A stretch of 64,000 bases of DNA from JAAYAY01 sp964429355 (GCA_964429355.1 CAYSCH010000005.1:1-64000); one strand, 5' to 3'. Shown: positions 1 through 8,828, numbered from the stretch's first letter. Program-made: numbers and translations. The notes: generated by a model from the letters alone, not told the origin.

Positions 1-1
1 A

Positions 2-976
2 TTCGACGCCGGCTGGTACGGCCACGAGTATGACGACGGCTCGGATGCAACCGCGGTCAACGTCGATCCCAAGCGATCTCCCGGCCCGCTCGATTTGCAG
101 GACGTCGTTCACTACGCCGAGGAACGGAATATCGGGATCATCCTTTACGTGAACCGCCGGGCCCTCGAGAAGCAACTCGATGAGCTCCTTCCGTTGTATC
201 GCAAGTGGGGTATCAAGGGTGTGAAGTACGGGTTCGTCAACGTCGGCTCCCAGGAGTGGACTACCTGGCTCCACGAGGCGGTCCGCAAGGCGGCCGACCA
301 CCAGCTCATGGTCGACATCCACGACGAGTACCGCCCCACTGGCTACGAACGTACTTACCCCAATCTGATGACTCAGGAGGGCATTGGCGGCGACGAGACC
401 TCGCCCACGAACGAGCAGACCCTGACGATTGCCTTCACCCGCATGCTCTGCGGCCCGGCGGACAACACGATCTGCTACTACGACAGCCGTGTTGACAAGA
501 ATGCCAGCCATGCCTACCAGCTCGCCAAGGCGGTTGGCCTCTACAGCCCCTGGCAGTTTCTGTTTTGGTATGATCGCCCACTGGAATCTCCCGGCACGAA
601 GGGGGGCGCCGGCGGCCAGCGTGCTGCAATCGGCGAGGAACCCGAGCTCGAATTCTACAAGTATGTGCCCACGGTCTGGGACGAGACCCGTGTGATCCAC
701 GCCCAGATCGGCCAGTATGCCGTTATCGCCCGCCGCAGCGGCGAGGAGTGGTTTGTCGGAGCAATGAATGATTCACAGCCGAGAACCCTGCAGCTCCCGC
801 TCGACTTCCTCGATAAGGGGAAGAAGTACACGGCCCACGTCTATTCGGATGATGCGAAGGTGGAGACACGCACCCGTGTGCGGATCGATCGGGTGGAGGT
901 TGATTCAGCCGAAACACTGGAATTTGAACTGGCGCCGCGGTGTGGCCAGGCGATCCGGATCGTGCCGGCTTCGTAG
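2..976 (+). CDS. Glycoside hydrolase family 97, C-terminal part (cut by window edge)
   Basis: The open frame runs to the first base of the window, so the N-terminus lies outside; 324 residues remain. It holds the last part of the GH97 catalytic barrel (segments DAGWYG, GIKGVKYGF, HDEYRPTGYERTYPN and the LTIAFTRMLCGPADNT strand) and the C-terminal beta domain. GH97 enzymes release terminal alpha-linked glucose or galactose in the periplasm. Retaining members carry an Asp nucleophile in the strand read here as VKYGF, while inverting SusB-type alpha-glucosidases have Gly at that point. The window protein has Gly, so I infer an inverting alpha-glucosidase. The family assignment is firm; the mechanism is inferred from one strand by eye. 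Nearby GH16, DUF1080 and UDP-glucose dehydrogenase genes fit polysaccharide turnover. Confidence 0.85.
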   Translation, partial: FDAGWYGHEYDDGSDATAVNVDPKRSPGPLDLQDVVHYAEERNIGIILYVNRRALEKQLDELLPLYRKWGIKGVKYGFVNVGSQEWTTWLHEAVRKAADHQLMVDIHDEYRPTGYERTYPNLMTQEGIGGDETSPTNEQTLTIAFTRMLCGPADNTICYYDSRVDKNASHAYQLAKAVGLYSPWQFLFWYDRPLESPGTKGGAGGQRAAIGEEPELEFYKYVPTVWDETRVIHAQIGQYAVIARRSGEEWFVGAMNDSQPRTLQLPLDFLDKGKKYTAHVYSDDAKVETRTRVRIDRVEVDSAETLEFELAPRCGQAIRIVPAS

Positions 977-1034
977 CCCGCATAGTGGCCGCCACATCGC
1001 AGCCACGTGGCACAAGCCCATGGAGGAGCTCGTA

Positions 1035-1289
1035 ATGACCCAAATTATGCGTGACATCATGAGCCGAATCTCCCGTTTTCTGTCCAGGACTGCGTTCGTA
1101 ACAGCATTGGTGGTTACGAGTTCCCTGTCGCCGGCCGCCGACCCACCTGCCGGCGCGGTGATCTTCGACATGGACACGATCCGCCACCAGCCAACCGTCT
1201 GGTTCGGCAAGTGCTCTGACCGAACCCACCTCGCGTCTCGCGGCCACACGGTCGTTGGCGAAACCGTCCTCCAGAGCATCGTCAAATAG
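1035..1289 (+). CDS. Small secreted protein of unknown function
   Basis: An 84-residue frame starts at ATG 1035 behind GGAGGAG, a good ribosome binding site, 58 bases after the GH97 stop. Residues 10-35 form a basic and then hydrophobic segment ending SSLSPAADPP, which reads as a signal peptide. The remaining 45 residues (GAVIFDMDTIRHQ and on) match nothing I recognise. The length suggests a small exported protein, or the 5' end of a larger gene truncated by a frameshift. In-frame ATGs at 1047 and 1059 are alternative starts. Confidence 0.45.
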   Translation: MTQIMRDIMSRISRFLSRTAFVTALVVTSSLSPAADPPAGAVIFDMDTIRHQPTVWFGKCSDRTHLASRGHTVVGETVLQSIVK

Positions 1290-1336
1290 CAGTTGTCCTT
1301 CGCCTCTCCAGGACCCAAGTTCACCCGTCACCATTC

Positions 1337-2182
1337 ATGACCCGCAGCTACCCACTCACCGATTTCACCCCCGACGCGATCGCCGCGGCGATCGAGCAGA
1401 ACGGCGTGGAGTGCTGCCTCTCCTGGGCCGCGTGGCCGGAGATGGAACTCGGACGGAACGCCGGCATGGTCTGGACGATCACCGACGTTTCCTTCCCGTT
1501 CTTCAACAACGTGTTCAATGCCCGACTGCCGCAGGAGAGCGTCGAGTCGGCCGTGGAAGAAACGGCCGACCGATTCCGCCAGCGGGACGTGCCCGCCTTC
1601 TGGTGGACGGGGCCAGCCACACGGCCCGGGGATCTGGGACGGCATCTCGAAGCCGCCGGCTGGGAACGCGCACTGCAGGCTCCCGCCATGGCCCTCGATC
1701 TTGCCACGATGAACGAAGCCACGTCGCCCCCTGGCGGCCTGACGGTTGAAGAAGTCGTCGATCGCCACGGACTTCAGGCATGGTGCCGTGTGATGACGCC
1801 GATCTACCAATTCCCGGACGTTGGTGCCGAGGCGTGGTACCGGATGCTGGCCTCGTTGGGATTGGGATCCGATCGACCGCTGCGGCACTTCCTGGCCCGA
1901 TTGGACGGCAAGCCCGTGGCTACGGCATCGCTCTACTTCGGCGCCGGTGTAGCTGGCATCTCCAGCGTCGCCACGCTGCCGGAACACCGCGGTCGTGGAG
2001 TCGGCAGGGCCCTGACGGTCGCAGTGCTTCAGCAGGCAAAGCAGGCCGGCTGGCGCTTCGCCACCCTCTTTTCGTCGGTCATGGGCCGTGCGATGTACGA
2101 GCGAATCGGCTTCCAGCAACACGGTGAGGGAAACTGCTACCTCCTCCCCGCTAGGCAACGGGACGTGGATCGGGCAAAATGA
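1337..2182 (+). CDS. GNAT family N-acetyltransferase
   Basis: The product is 281 residues. The C-terminal half carries the GNAT fold: the beta-4 strand VATLPEHRGRGVGRALTVAV contains the acetyl-CoA pyrophosphate loop (R/Q-x-x-G-x-G/A, here RGRGVG), followed by the typical MYERIGFQQHG region of the last helix and strand. The first 150 residues are a divergent extension. These enzymes move an acetyl group from acetyl-CoA to an amine; the substrate cannot be told from sequence. The gene lies between the GH97 region and enolase on the same strand, with 179 bases before enolase, so it is probably not co-transcribed. Confidence 0.85.
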   Translation: MTRSYPLTDFTPDAIAAAIEQNGVECCLSWAAWPEMELGRNAGMVWTITDVSFPFFNNVFNARLPQESVESAVEETADRFRQRDVPAFWWTGPATRPGDLGRHLEAAGWERALQAPAMALDLATMNEATSPPGGLTVEEVVDRHGLQAWCRVMTPIYQFPDVGAEAWYRMLASLGLGSDRPLRHFLARLDGKPVATASLYFGAGVAGISSVATLPEHRGRGVGRALTVAVLQQAKQAGWRFATLFSSVMGRAMYERIGFQQHGEGNCYLLPARQRDVDRAK

Positions 2183-2361
2183 GCGGTTCTTGCGATCGCC
2201 GGGAAGGGTCCCCATATGCCCCGAGGGTGTGGGCGAATTGGAGGGATGGCTTGCCCGGGATAGCGAGGTTCTCGATTGTGCCTGAGAGAATAGAGGCCCG
2301 TGCTGCAGCGCGGGACCTGCTGAAACTCCGTTTTCCCCCTGTTTATTGAGGAAGAGTGACC

Positions 2362-3642
2362 ATGAGTTCGACCATTGTTGACATCCACGCGCGGCAGATA
2401 CTCGATAGCCGGGGCAACCCGACGGTGGAAGTGGACGTCCAGCTTGCCGACGGCTCGTTTGGCCGAGCGGCTGTTCCGAGCGGCGCCAGCACGGGCGTGC
2501 ACGAGGCCTGGGAGCTCCGCGACGGGGATAAGGAGAAATACCTCGGGAAGGGGGTTCTGCAGGCGGTTGCCAATGTGAACGACAAGCTGGCGGACGAGTT
2601 GTGCGGAATGGACGCTCGGGACCAGGTGGCGCTCGACTACCGGATGATCGAGCTGGACGGGAGCGAGAACAAGAAGAATCTTGGCGCCAATGCGATCCTG
2701 GGCGTTTCGCTGGCGACGGCCCACGCGGCAGCGGACTACTGCGGGCTGCCCCTGTACCGATATCTGGGTGGCGCCGGTGCACGGGTGATCCCGGCACCGA
2801 TGATGAACATCATCAACGGCGGCCAGCACGCCGACAACGCCGTGGACGTGCAGGAGTTCATGGTGATGCCCCTCGGGTTCAACTGCTTCAGCGACGCGAT
2901 CCGGTGCGGCTGCGAGATCTTCCACAACCTGAAGAAGGTCCTGCAGGGCAAGAAGCTGATCACGAACGTAGGGGACGAAGGCGGTTTTGCCCCCGATCTG
3001 AAGAGCAATGCCGAGGCGCTTGAGCTGATCGGTGAAGCCGTCGGCAAGGCCGGCTATGAGCTCGGCAAGCAGGTCTACATCGCCCTGGACGTAGCTTCGA
3101 GCGAGCTCTACGACAAGGAGTCGAAGACCTACAGCATGGATGGCAAGAAGATCAGTTCGGCCGGCATGGTCGATCTGCTCGCTTCGTGGTGCGAGAAGTA
3201 TCCGATCGTTTCGATCGAAGACGGTTGCGACGAGGACGACTGGGACGGCTGGAAGTTGCTGACGGACAAGCTGGGCGGCAAGATCCAGCTCGTGGGCGAC
3301 GACCTGTTCGTGACGAACACGAAGCGGCTCCAGCGCGGCATCGACGGTGGGATTGCCAACAGTATCCTGATCAAGGTGAACCAGATCGGAACGGTCACCG
3401 AGACGATCGAGTCGATCGAACTGGCCCGCCGGAACGGTTACACGAGCGTGACCAGCCACCGCAGCGGCGAGACGGAAGACGCCACGATCGCCGACCTGGC
3501 GGTAGCCCTGGGCACGGGGCAGATCAAGACCGGCTCGGCCTCGCGGACCGACCGCATGGCCAAGTACAACCAGCTTTTGCGGATCGAAGAGCAGCTCGGC
3601 GCCGCCGCCGTCTACGGCGGTCCGCTGTTTGCGAAGAAGTAG
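2362..3642 (+). CDS. eno: Enolase (phosphopyruvate hydratase)
   Basis: This glycolytic enzyme interconverts 2-phosphoglycerate and phosphoenolpyruvate in the cytosol. The 426-residue product is of normal length and has the family signatures: ILDSRGNPTVEVDV at the N-terminus, the PSGASTGVHEAWELRDGD loop, the Mg ligands around SIEDGCDEDDWDGW and VGDDLFVTN, catalytic Lys in SILIKVNQIGT, and SHRSGETED near the C-terminus. I place the start at ATG 2362, behind GAGGAAGAG at good spacing; a GTG at 2356 is possible. A strong hairpin terminator follows. Assignment is secure. Confidence 0.98.
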   Translation: MSSTIVDIHARQILDSRGNPTVEVDVQLADGSFGRAAVPSGASTGVHEAWELRDGDKEKYLGKGVLQAVANVNDKLADELCGMDARDQVALDYRMIELDGSENKKNLGANAILGVSLATAHAAADYCGLPLYRYLGGAGARVIPAPMMNIINGGQHADNAVDVQEFMVMPLGFNCFSDAIRCGCEIFHNLKKVLQGKKLITNVGDEGGFAPDLKSNAEALELIGEAVGKAGYELGKQVYIALDVASSELYDKESKTYSMDGKKISSAGMVDLLASWCEKYPIVSIEDGCDEDDWDGWKLLTDKLGGKIQLVGDDLFVTNTKRLQRGIDGGIANSILIKVNQIGTVTETIESIELARRNGYTSVTSHRSGETEDATIADLAVALGTGQIKTGSASRTDRMAKYNQLLRIEEQLGAAAVYGGPLFAKK

Positions 3643-3673
3643 CTCACGGCACGCGGCAGTCTGAAAAACACAG

Positions 3674-3712
3674 CGGCCGGGTCGTCTCCCAGTGAGACGA
3701 TCCGGCCGTTTT
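3674..3712 (+). terminator. Rho-independent terminator of enolase
   Basis: A 15-base-pair stem (3674-3688 with 3694-3708, one G-T wobble) closes a five-base loop and is followed directly by TTTT. It begins 31 bases after the enolase stop. Confidence 0.85.
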
Positions 3713-3719
3713 CGTTGGT

Positions 3720-3860
3720 CGATCCTCGTCCCCCCACGCCCCGACAGGGGCAGGAATATGTTAGCCCAGGGCAGAGCGCAGCGCCGCCCTGGGGCACAGA
3801 TTCAGCATCACCGTAGCCCCGTAGGGGCGACACTGATATTGGGTGGGTGAATACGCGGCT
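3720..3860. repeat. GC-rich dispersed-type repeat with a short palindrome
   Basis: A non-coding stretch with the palindromic core GCCCCGTAGGGGCGACA (near 3826) and a CCCAGGGC/GCCCTGGGG pair around 3767-3795. From memory, elements that translate as SPLRG in one frame are scattered through many planctomycete and related genomes. There is one copy here; its dispersed nature is inferred from knowledge, not shown by the window. Confidence 0.4.
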
Positions 3861-3876
3861 GAGTCCACCCAAAGTG

Positions 3877-3915
3877 TTGCCCCCCACAAGCCTTGAGTGC
3901 TAGAATCACCGGCAC
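3877..3915 (+). promoter_or_regulatory. Promoter-like leader, copy 1
   Basis: TTGCCC (3877-3882), an 18-base spacer and TAGAAT (3901-3906) form a sigma-70-like promoter upstream of the 4005 gene. The 25 bases 3891-3915 recur at 4670-4694 with one mismatch. Confidence 0.5.
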
Positions 3916-4004
3916 TGAAGTAAGAAGATGCTCTGCACCGGCTCGCCCTCTTGACGATCTAGGGCTGCGGATTGACCATACTTACGCGGGAAGAAAGGAC
4001 GACT

Positions 4005-4586
4005 ATGGATTCATCCCAACTTCTGCCTCGCGTCGTCCACCGCGATTACTTCAACGCATCGGGGATCGCCAGTGTTGATTTTGAGCCAGACCGGTTCGGC
4101 TTTGTCTCGCATCTTGGCCACGATGTCTACATGTTTTTGGCCTGCACCGAAGATGGCTTCATTCGCAACATCCAACAAGAGGATCTCGACGATCTCGGAC
4201 TAACCATAGATCAAGCGAACGCCATCGCGATCAGGAACCTCTCGCGGATCGCGTTTGACGGCCAGACAATCCAGCAACAACTGACGACGACAGAAACTGG
4301 CAATGATTGGGCCGTGTGGCTTGGAAGCGAATTCACATCATCTTGCATCTTGTTGCCCGAACTGTATGCATGGTCCCAAAGGTACTTACAGTCCGACGCG
4401 TTTCTCGTGCGGGTCCCGTCAACACAAGTTCTGTTTGTCTTGCAGTTCAAGAACCGTTCCGCCATCGGTGATTTCAACGATTACATTACCAAGGTAACCG
4501 ATGGCGCGGATAATCTTGTTTCATCGTACTGGTTCGTTCTCGAACAATCGGGCCTTTCCCCGTTCGACGATATTCCCAGTTCGTAG
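4005..4586 (+). CDS. Hypothetical protein, DUF1444-like
   Basis: The 193-residue product starts at ATG 4005 behind AAGAAAGGA. The central pattern, an acidic strand then QEDLDDLGLTIDQANAIAIRNLSR, followed later by a tyrosine-rich helix and AFLVRVPSTQVLFVLQF, resembles the layout of DUF1444 (YtpQ-like) proteins, where a 'wgls-eel...A-NL' helix precedes a 'vavPnrd-L' strand. This is a fold-level impression only. No signal peptide or membrane segment is seen, so it is probably cytosolic. The gene is bracketed by two near-identical promoter-like leaders (3877-3915 and 4657-4694), suggesting that it or its neighbour arrived by duplication or recombination at that sequence. Confidence 0.6.
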   Translation: MDSSQLLPRVVHRDYFNASGIASVDFEPDRFGFVSHLGHDVYMFLACTEDGFIRNIQQEDLDDLGLTIDQANAIAIRNLSRIAFDGQTIQQQLTTTETGNDWAVWLGSEFTSSCILLPELYAWSQRYLQSDAFLVRVPSTQVLFVLQFKNRSAIGDFNDYITKVTDGADNLVSSYWFVLEQSGLSPFDDIPSS

Positions 4587-4656
4587 GCTGAAGCCTGTCC
4601 ATGATTCGTGGCCCGATCATGGCTGGGAGGTATTGTAGCCGCGGCCATCTACACTG

Positions 4657-4694
4657 TTGCACCCATTCGCCTTGAGTGCAAGAATCACCGGCAC
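4657..4694 (+). promoter_or_regulatory. Promoter-like leader, copy 2
   Basis: TTGCAC (4657-4662), a 17-base spacer and AAGAAT (4680-4685) precede the methyltransferase gene at 4741. The bases 4670-4694 repeat 3891-3915 with a single change, at the first base of the -10 hexamer. Confidence 0.5.
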
Positions 4695-4740
4695 CTGACG
4701 TTACGTCAGCCGACCGTCTGCCCACCAAGGCATCTCGCCC

Positions 4741-5364
4741 ATGACCCTCAACCGCTTCTTCGATTGGTTTCAGCTTGCGGCCCTGGCGTGCGTGTTCTGC
4801 CTTGGAATGGCACGCGCCATGAGGCTTCGCGCTCGGGGCGTTCGGGTGGTGGTCGTCGATTGGGAGCGGACGGTCCCCCAGATGCTCTGCGACCTGTTGC
4901 TGATCTCATCGCTGCTTGCCTTGGGTTACCATGTTTTGGCCTATTCGTGGCCCATTCCCGGCGCCTTCGTTGTTCCCTCGCTTGGCAGGGTATGGATCGA
5001 CAGCACCGCGGCAAAGGCCGCCGGTGCCCTGCTGCTCGCTACGGCAGTGGTGATCTACGGGTTGGCCCTGTGGGCGTTTGGCAACTCCTGGCGGCTGGGG
5101 ATTGACCGCCAGTCTCCCGGTTCCCTCGTCACGACCGGGATCTTCGCATGGACGCGGAATCCGATTTATGTGGCTTTCGATCTGGTGGCCGTTGGCACGT
5201 TCTTGCTGCAGGGCCGGCTGATCTTCCTGGTGCTTGCCGCGATCCTTGTGCTGATGTTGCACAAAATGATCTGCCGCGAGGAACGGTTTCTCCGCGAGCG
5301 CTATGGCGAGGCGTATCGCGAGTACTGCGCCCGTGTGGGGCGCTACGTGACGGGTAACCGCTGA
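4741..5364 (+). CDS. Isoprenylcysteine carboxyl methyltransferase-like membrane protein
   Basis: A 207-residue integral membrane protein with about five hydrophobic segments. The C-terminal signature (GSLVTTGIFAWTRNPIYVAF, then HKMICREERFLRERYGEAY and YCARVGRY) is that of the ICMT/phospholipid methyltransferase superfamily, which uses S-adenosylmethionine and acts on lipophilic substrates at the membrane. Bacterial members have varied, mostly unknown substrates. The gene is monocistronic on visible evidence. A GCTGACGGCCTCCGGCCGT repeat begins at its stop codon. Confidence 0.8.
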   Translation: MTLNRFFDWFQLAALACVFCLGMARAMRLRARGVRVVVVDWERTVPQMLCDLLLISSLLALGYHVLAYSWPIPGAFVVPSLGRVWIDSTAAKAAGALLLATAVVIYGLALWAFGNSWRLGIDRQSPGSLVTTGIFAWTRNPIYVAFDLVAVGTFLLQGRLIFLVLAAILVLMLHKMICREERFLRERYGEAYREYCARVGRYVTGNR

Positions 5365-5481
5365 CGGCCTCCGGCCGTAAACGGTTCTTAAGGGGCAGAA
5401 CATGTCCGTGAAGATTCAGGATCAAGATGAAGAGTAAGATTACGATTAAGAATTGCTGACGACCTCCGGCCGTGAACGGTT
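5360..5481. repeat. Pair of 27-bp direct repeats
   Basis: Bases 5360-5386 and 5455-5481 share the pattern GCTGACG(G/A)CCTCCGGCCGT followed by (A/G)AACGGTT, with two mismatches and 95 bases between starts. Each copy contains the palindrome CGGCC-TCC-GGCCG or a variant of it. The first copy overlaps the methyltransferase stop codon. The DNA from 5365 to 5605 holds no gene that I can support. Confidence 0.5.
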
Positions 5482-5605
5482 ACCGTGACGGGGCGTACCA
5501 AGACATAGACGGGTAGGGAGATGGTCCCGGGCGACAGGCTCCCAATCCCTCTCCGCGCCCCCGCGTCTCCGTGAGTGCTCTTGTCCGGAAACGACCAACG
5601 CGTTG

Positions 5606-6028
5606 TCAGTTCCAGCCTTCGAGGGCCTGATGGATGAGGATCAGAAGGGCGTTGGGGTCGTAGGGCTTGTGGATAAAGAAGCGGCAGCCGGCGGCACGGC
5701 ACTGGCGGACGATGTCGGCATCGTCGCGCCCGCTGACGATGATCACGGGAATGTCCCAGGTATCGGCCGAGTCGACGAGTTCCTGGCAGACCGTCAGCCC
5801 GTCGGTATCGGGAAGCCGCAGATCGAGGAGGATCAGTCGTGGGCGGTCCTCGCGGGCGAGCTGGAGGCCATCTGCGCCGCAGTGGGCGATGATGGGCTGG
5901 AACCCCTGGGTTGAAAGCCGGCGCGAGAGGGCCTCCGTAATCATCTGGTCGTCGTCGACGATCAGGATCTTCTCGGGAGGCGGTGCGTCAACGACCGCCA
6001 TCGGTTGCTCCAACGGAGCCACAAGCAT
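5606..6028 (-). CDS. Single-domain (CheY-like) response regulator
   Basis: A 140-residue stand-alone receiver domain. It has the acidic pair in ILIVDDDQMITEAL, the phospho-acceptor Asp in LILLDLRLPDTDG (about residue 64), the Ser in VIIVSGRDD and the conserved Lys in FFIHKPYDP. No output domain follows, so it should act through protein contacts after phosphorylation by a histidine kinase. The partner may be one of the two hybrid kinases in the window, though neither is adjacent. Start ATG 6028 is the longest option; ATG 6001 would remove a ten-residue leader. Confidence 0.92.
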   Translation of the reverse strand: MLVAPLEQPMAVVDAPPPEKILIVDDDQMITEALSRRLSTQGFQPIIAHCGADGLQLAREDRPRLILLDLRLPDTDGLTVCQELVDSADTWDIPVIIVSGRDDADIVRQCRAAGCRFFIHKPYDPNALLILIHQALEGWN

Positions 6029-6285
6029 GGCAGATCTCTCGTGCTAGGGTTCCTCTCGCTCTCAAAGGTACACCACAGTCGGAGAGTGTCAAACGGAAAG
6101 GGATAGACGCTGTTGGCGGATGGTTCGGGGTGTGTCGAACGGGGAGGTTAGGGCGGCTGTAGGTGCACGCGATTCGGCGGTGGGCGCACAGGCCGCGAAC
6201 TGACGAGGCGGGCTCCCTTTGCGGCGCCAGTCGACAGGTGCCCCGGCCCAAGAGGCGGAAGGTTCGGACGCGAGGCCCGGGAGAG

Positions 6286-7659
6286 TCAGTAATGCACCAG
6301 ACGGGGCTTGCCGATGGGGACGACGTTGAACCCCATGTTATAGAGGGCCTGATGGTCGAGCAGATCCCGCCCGTCGAAGAGGAAGGCCGGCTTGGCCATG
6401 GAGTGGTAGATGCGCTGGTAGTCGAGGTCGCGAAACGGTTGCCAGTCGGTGATCAGGGCGATGGCGTGGGCGCCCTCGGCGGCCCGGTAGGGATCGGCAA
6501 GGTATTCGATCAGGTCGCTCTCGCCGAGTTCGAGTCTTGCGTTGGCCAGAGCCTTGGGGTCGGCGATTCTGAGTTCCGCCCGTTCGTCGAGCAACTCGCG
6601 GCAGACGCGAATGGCAGGCGACTCGCGGGTGTCGCCCGTGTCGGCCTTGAAGGCGAAGCCAAAGACGGCAATTCGCTTGCCGGCGATGGTGTTGAACATT
6701 TCGGCGATCATCTGTTTGACAAAACGGTCCTGCTGCCACTCGTTGATGTGGACCACCTGCTCCCAATAGCTGGCCACTTCGTTCAGGCCGAGCGAACGGG
6801 CGATGTAGACCAGGTTGAGAATGTCCTTCTTGAAGCAGGAGCCACCGAAGCCGATCGACGCCTTGAGGAATCGTGGGCCGATGCGCGAGTCGAGGCCGAT
6901 CGCGTGGGCAACTTCATCGACCTGCGCTCCGGTCGCTTCGCACAGGGCGGAGATGGTATTGATCGAGGAGACACGCTGGGCCAAAAACGCATTGGCCACC
7001 AGTTTGGCCAGTTCTGAACTCCAGATGTTGGTGCGCACGATCCGCTGGGGAGGTACCCAATTGGCATAGATGGCCGCAAGTTCCTCCAGAGCGGCCTTTC
7101 CGGGTTCGGACTCGTCGCAGCCGATCAGGACCCGGTCCGGCTGGAGCAAGTCCTGGATGGCGGTGCCCTCCGCGAGGAACTCCGGATTCGAGAGGACTTC
7201 GAAATGCACCTGGCTGTCGCCCGAGTGGAGGATGCGTTTGATGGCCTCGGCCGTACGAACGGGCAGGGTGCTCTTCTCGATCACAATCTTGTCGGACCTG
7301 GAGCACTCGAGGATCTTGCGAGCGGTTCTTTCCACGTACTGCAGGTCGGAGGCTTGTCCGGCGCCTTGGCCGAAAGTTTTGGTGGGCGTGTTGACGCTGA
7401 CGAAGATCATGTCCGCCCTGCGGATGGCAGATTCCACGCCGGTGGAGAAGAACAGGTTTCGGCCCCGGCAACGGCGAACGATCTCATCGAGCCCGGGCTC
7501 GTAGATGGGTAGGTGATCCGAGTTCCAGGCATCGATGCGGGCCTGGTTGACATCGACGAGTTCCACGCGGTACTGGGGACACTTGTCGGCAATCATCGCC
7601 ATGGTCGGCCCGCCGACGTAGCCGGCACCGATGCAGAGGATGTCTTTTTCAAATTCCAT
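6286..7659 (-). CDS. ugd: UDP-glucose 6-dehydrogenase
   Basis: The 457-residue protein oxidises UDP-glucose to UDP-glucuronate with NAD, supplying precursors for acidic exopolysaccharide. It shows the Rossmann start ILCIGAGYVGGPTMAMIADK, the IFVSVNTPTKTFG strand, VIEKSTLPVRTAEAIKR, the FLAEGTAI motif and the catalytic cysteine loop FGGSCFKKDILNLVY. The Q/KTFG-G-G insertion and overall length resemble the eukaryote-type UGDH branch more than the shorter bacterial Ugd. Start ATG 7659. The GH16 gene lies 122 bases upstream on the same strand. Confidence 0.93.
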   Translation of the reverse strand: MEFEKDILCIGAGYVGGPTMAMIADKCPQYRVELVDVNQARIDAWNSDHLPIYEPGLDEIVRRCRGRNLFFSTGVESAIRRADMIFVSVNTPTKTFGQGAGQASDLQYVERTARKILECSRSDKIVIEKSTLPVRTAEAIKRILHSGDSQVHFEVLSNPEFLAEGTAIQDLLQPDRVLIGCDESEPGKAALEELAAIYANWVPPQRIVRTNIWSSELAKLVANAFLAQRVSSINTISALCEATGAQVDEVAHAIGLDSRIGPRFLKASIGFGGSCFKKDILNLVYIARSLGLNEVASYWEQVVHINEWQQDRFVKQMIAEMFNTIAGKRIAVFGFAFKADTGDTRESPAIRVCRELLDERAELRIADPKALANARLELGESDLIEYLADPYRAAEGAHAIALITDWQPFRDLDYQRIYHSMAKPAFLFDGRDLLDHQALYNMGFNVVPIGKPRLVHY

Positions 7660-7781
7660 CGCTGTTTCCTTCCATCACGGTTCGCACCAGCATTACAGGC
7701 GCCGCAACCGGTGCCCACTGTGCTGCCTTGATCTTGCGTTTCGCCGTTTTCGTCTCGCTCCTGTGTGCCTGGTCAGGTTCG

Positions 7782-8669
7782 CTACTTCTGTTTCCACGCC
7801 CGCACGTACTCGACGCTGAACGTGGAAGGCAGATCGCTGTCGTCGGGCATCCCGAACCACTGCGGCATGGTTTCCGAATCGAAGATCAGGAACAGCGGTT
7901 GGTGCCAGTGCGTGTTCTCGACCGAGCGGACGAGCACACCATCGACATAGTACCTGATCTCGCCCTCGGCCCAGTCGAGGCCAAAAACGTGGTAGTCATC
8001 GGCGAACTGCCAGGGTGCTTCCCAGACGCCGCCGACGCTCCAGTGCTTCTTCTCCTGGGGCGTGCGGAAGACGTGGAGGTTCATGTTGTACTTTCGCTCG
8101 AAACCCTTGGCCTTGCCGCCGATCTCGAACACGTCGATCTCGGTCAGCCAGCCCGGCGTATCCTCCACCTGGAACCAGAAGGAACTTGACCCGCCGGAGT
8201 TCATCGGCTTGGCCTTGACCTCGTAGTAGCCGTAGCCGGAACGCACCTTGGTGTGCAGAGCGGCGCTGGTGTAGTCCTTATATCCCTGCTTCTCCGCTTC
8301 GGCAGGCAGCTTTTCCTTGCGCATCGTCAGGTGCAACTTTCCATCCGACACCGTGACGTTTGTGTCGCTGAACAGGGCGGGCTGGCGACCTTTCCACCAG
8401 TACATGCCGCGATTCCATTTGTCGAGATCGAGATCCGGGCCCTCGAACTCGTCCGTCATCGGCTCGAACTTGATCCAGCCGCCCTTGTTGACCTGGTCGG
8501 ACAGCGGAAAAGCGTCGGTGACGCGCGCCGGTGTCTCGCCCAGGGGGCCGGTCCGGTTCCAAACCTTGGTCGGACGTTTGTCGGCGGCGGGCTTCGTTTC
8601 GCCTTCGGCCGCCGGGGCAGGCTGTGCGATCAACAGGGTCAGGGTAGTCAACAGCGTGGTGTGTAACAT
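7782..8669 (-). CDS. Secreted glycoside hydrolase family 16 (carrageenase/agarase-like)
   Basis: A 295-residue exported endo-glycanase. It has a signal peptide (MLHTTLLTTLTLLIAQPAPA), then a jelly-roll domain with the GH16 catalytic signature E-x-D-x-x-E in LTEIDVFEIGG (nucleophile and acid/base Glu around residue 170), preceded by YGYYEVKAKPMNSGGSSSFWF and followed by FGLDWAEGEIRYYVDG. The EIDVFE bulge type and the surrounding pattern resemble kappa-carrageenase and beta-agarase branches, so the natural substrate is probably an algal galactan; that is inference. The start is supported by AAGGAG seven bases upstream of ATG 8669. Confidence 0.9.
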   Translation of the reverse strand: MLHTTLLTTLTLLIAQPAPAAEGETKPAADKRPTKVWNRTGPLGETPARVTDAFPLSDQVNKGGWIKFEPMTDEFEGPDLDLDKWNRGMYWWKGRQPALFSDTNVTVSDGKLHLTMRKEKLPAEAEKQGYKDYTSAALHTKVRSGYGYYEVKAKPMNSGGSSSFWFQVEDTPGWLTEIDVFEIGGKAKGFERKYNMNLHVFRTPQEKKHWSVGGVWEAPWQFADDYHVFGLDWAEGEIRYYVDGVLVRSVENTHWHQPLFLIFDSETMPQWFGMPDDSDLPSTFSVEYVRAWKQK

Positions 8670-8828
8670 GTTTCACTCCTTAGGCCAGGCAGCACTTGAA
8701 ACACGGCTTCGGCGATTCTGATCCTGCTCGTGGCAGGGCCAGTGCCCAATCCCCATCCTCCGGCAAACTGGCCTGCTGGGAGCCCGATGGGTGAGATGGT
8801 ATTCTGCCAAATGCCAGGGCCGCTGTGA

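Noticed and set aside
2137..3459. A 440-codon minus-strand frame
   Set aside because: It is the complement of enolase, which is certain.
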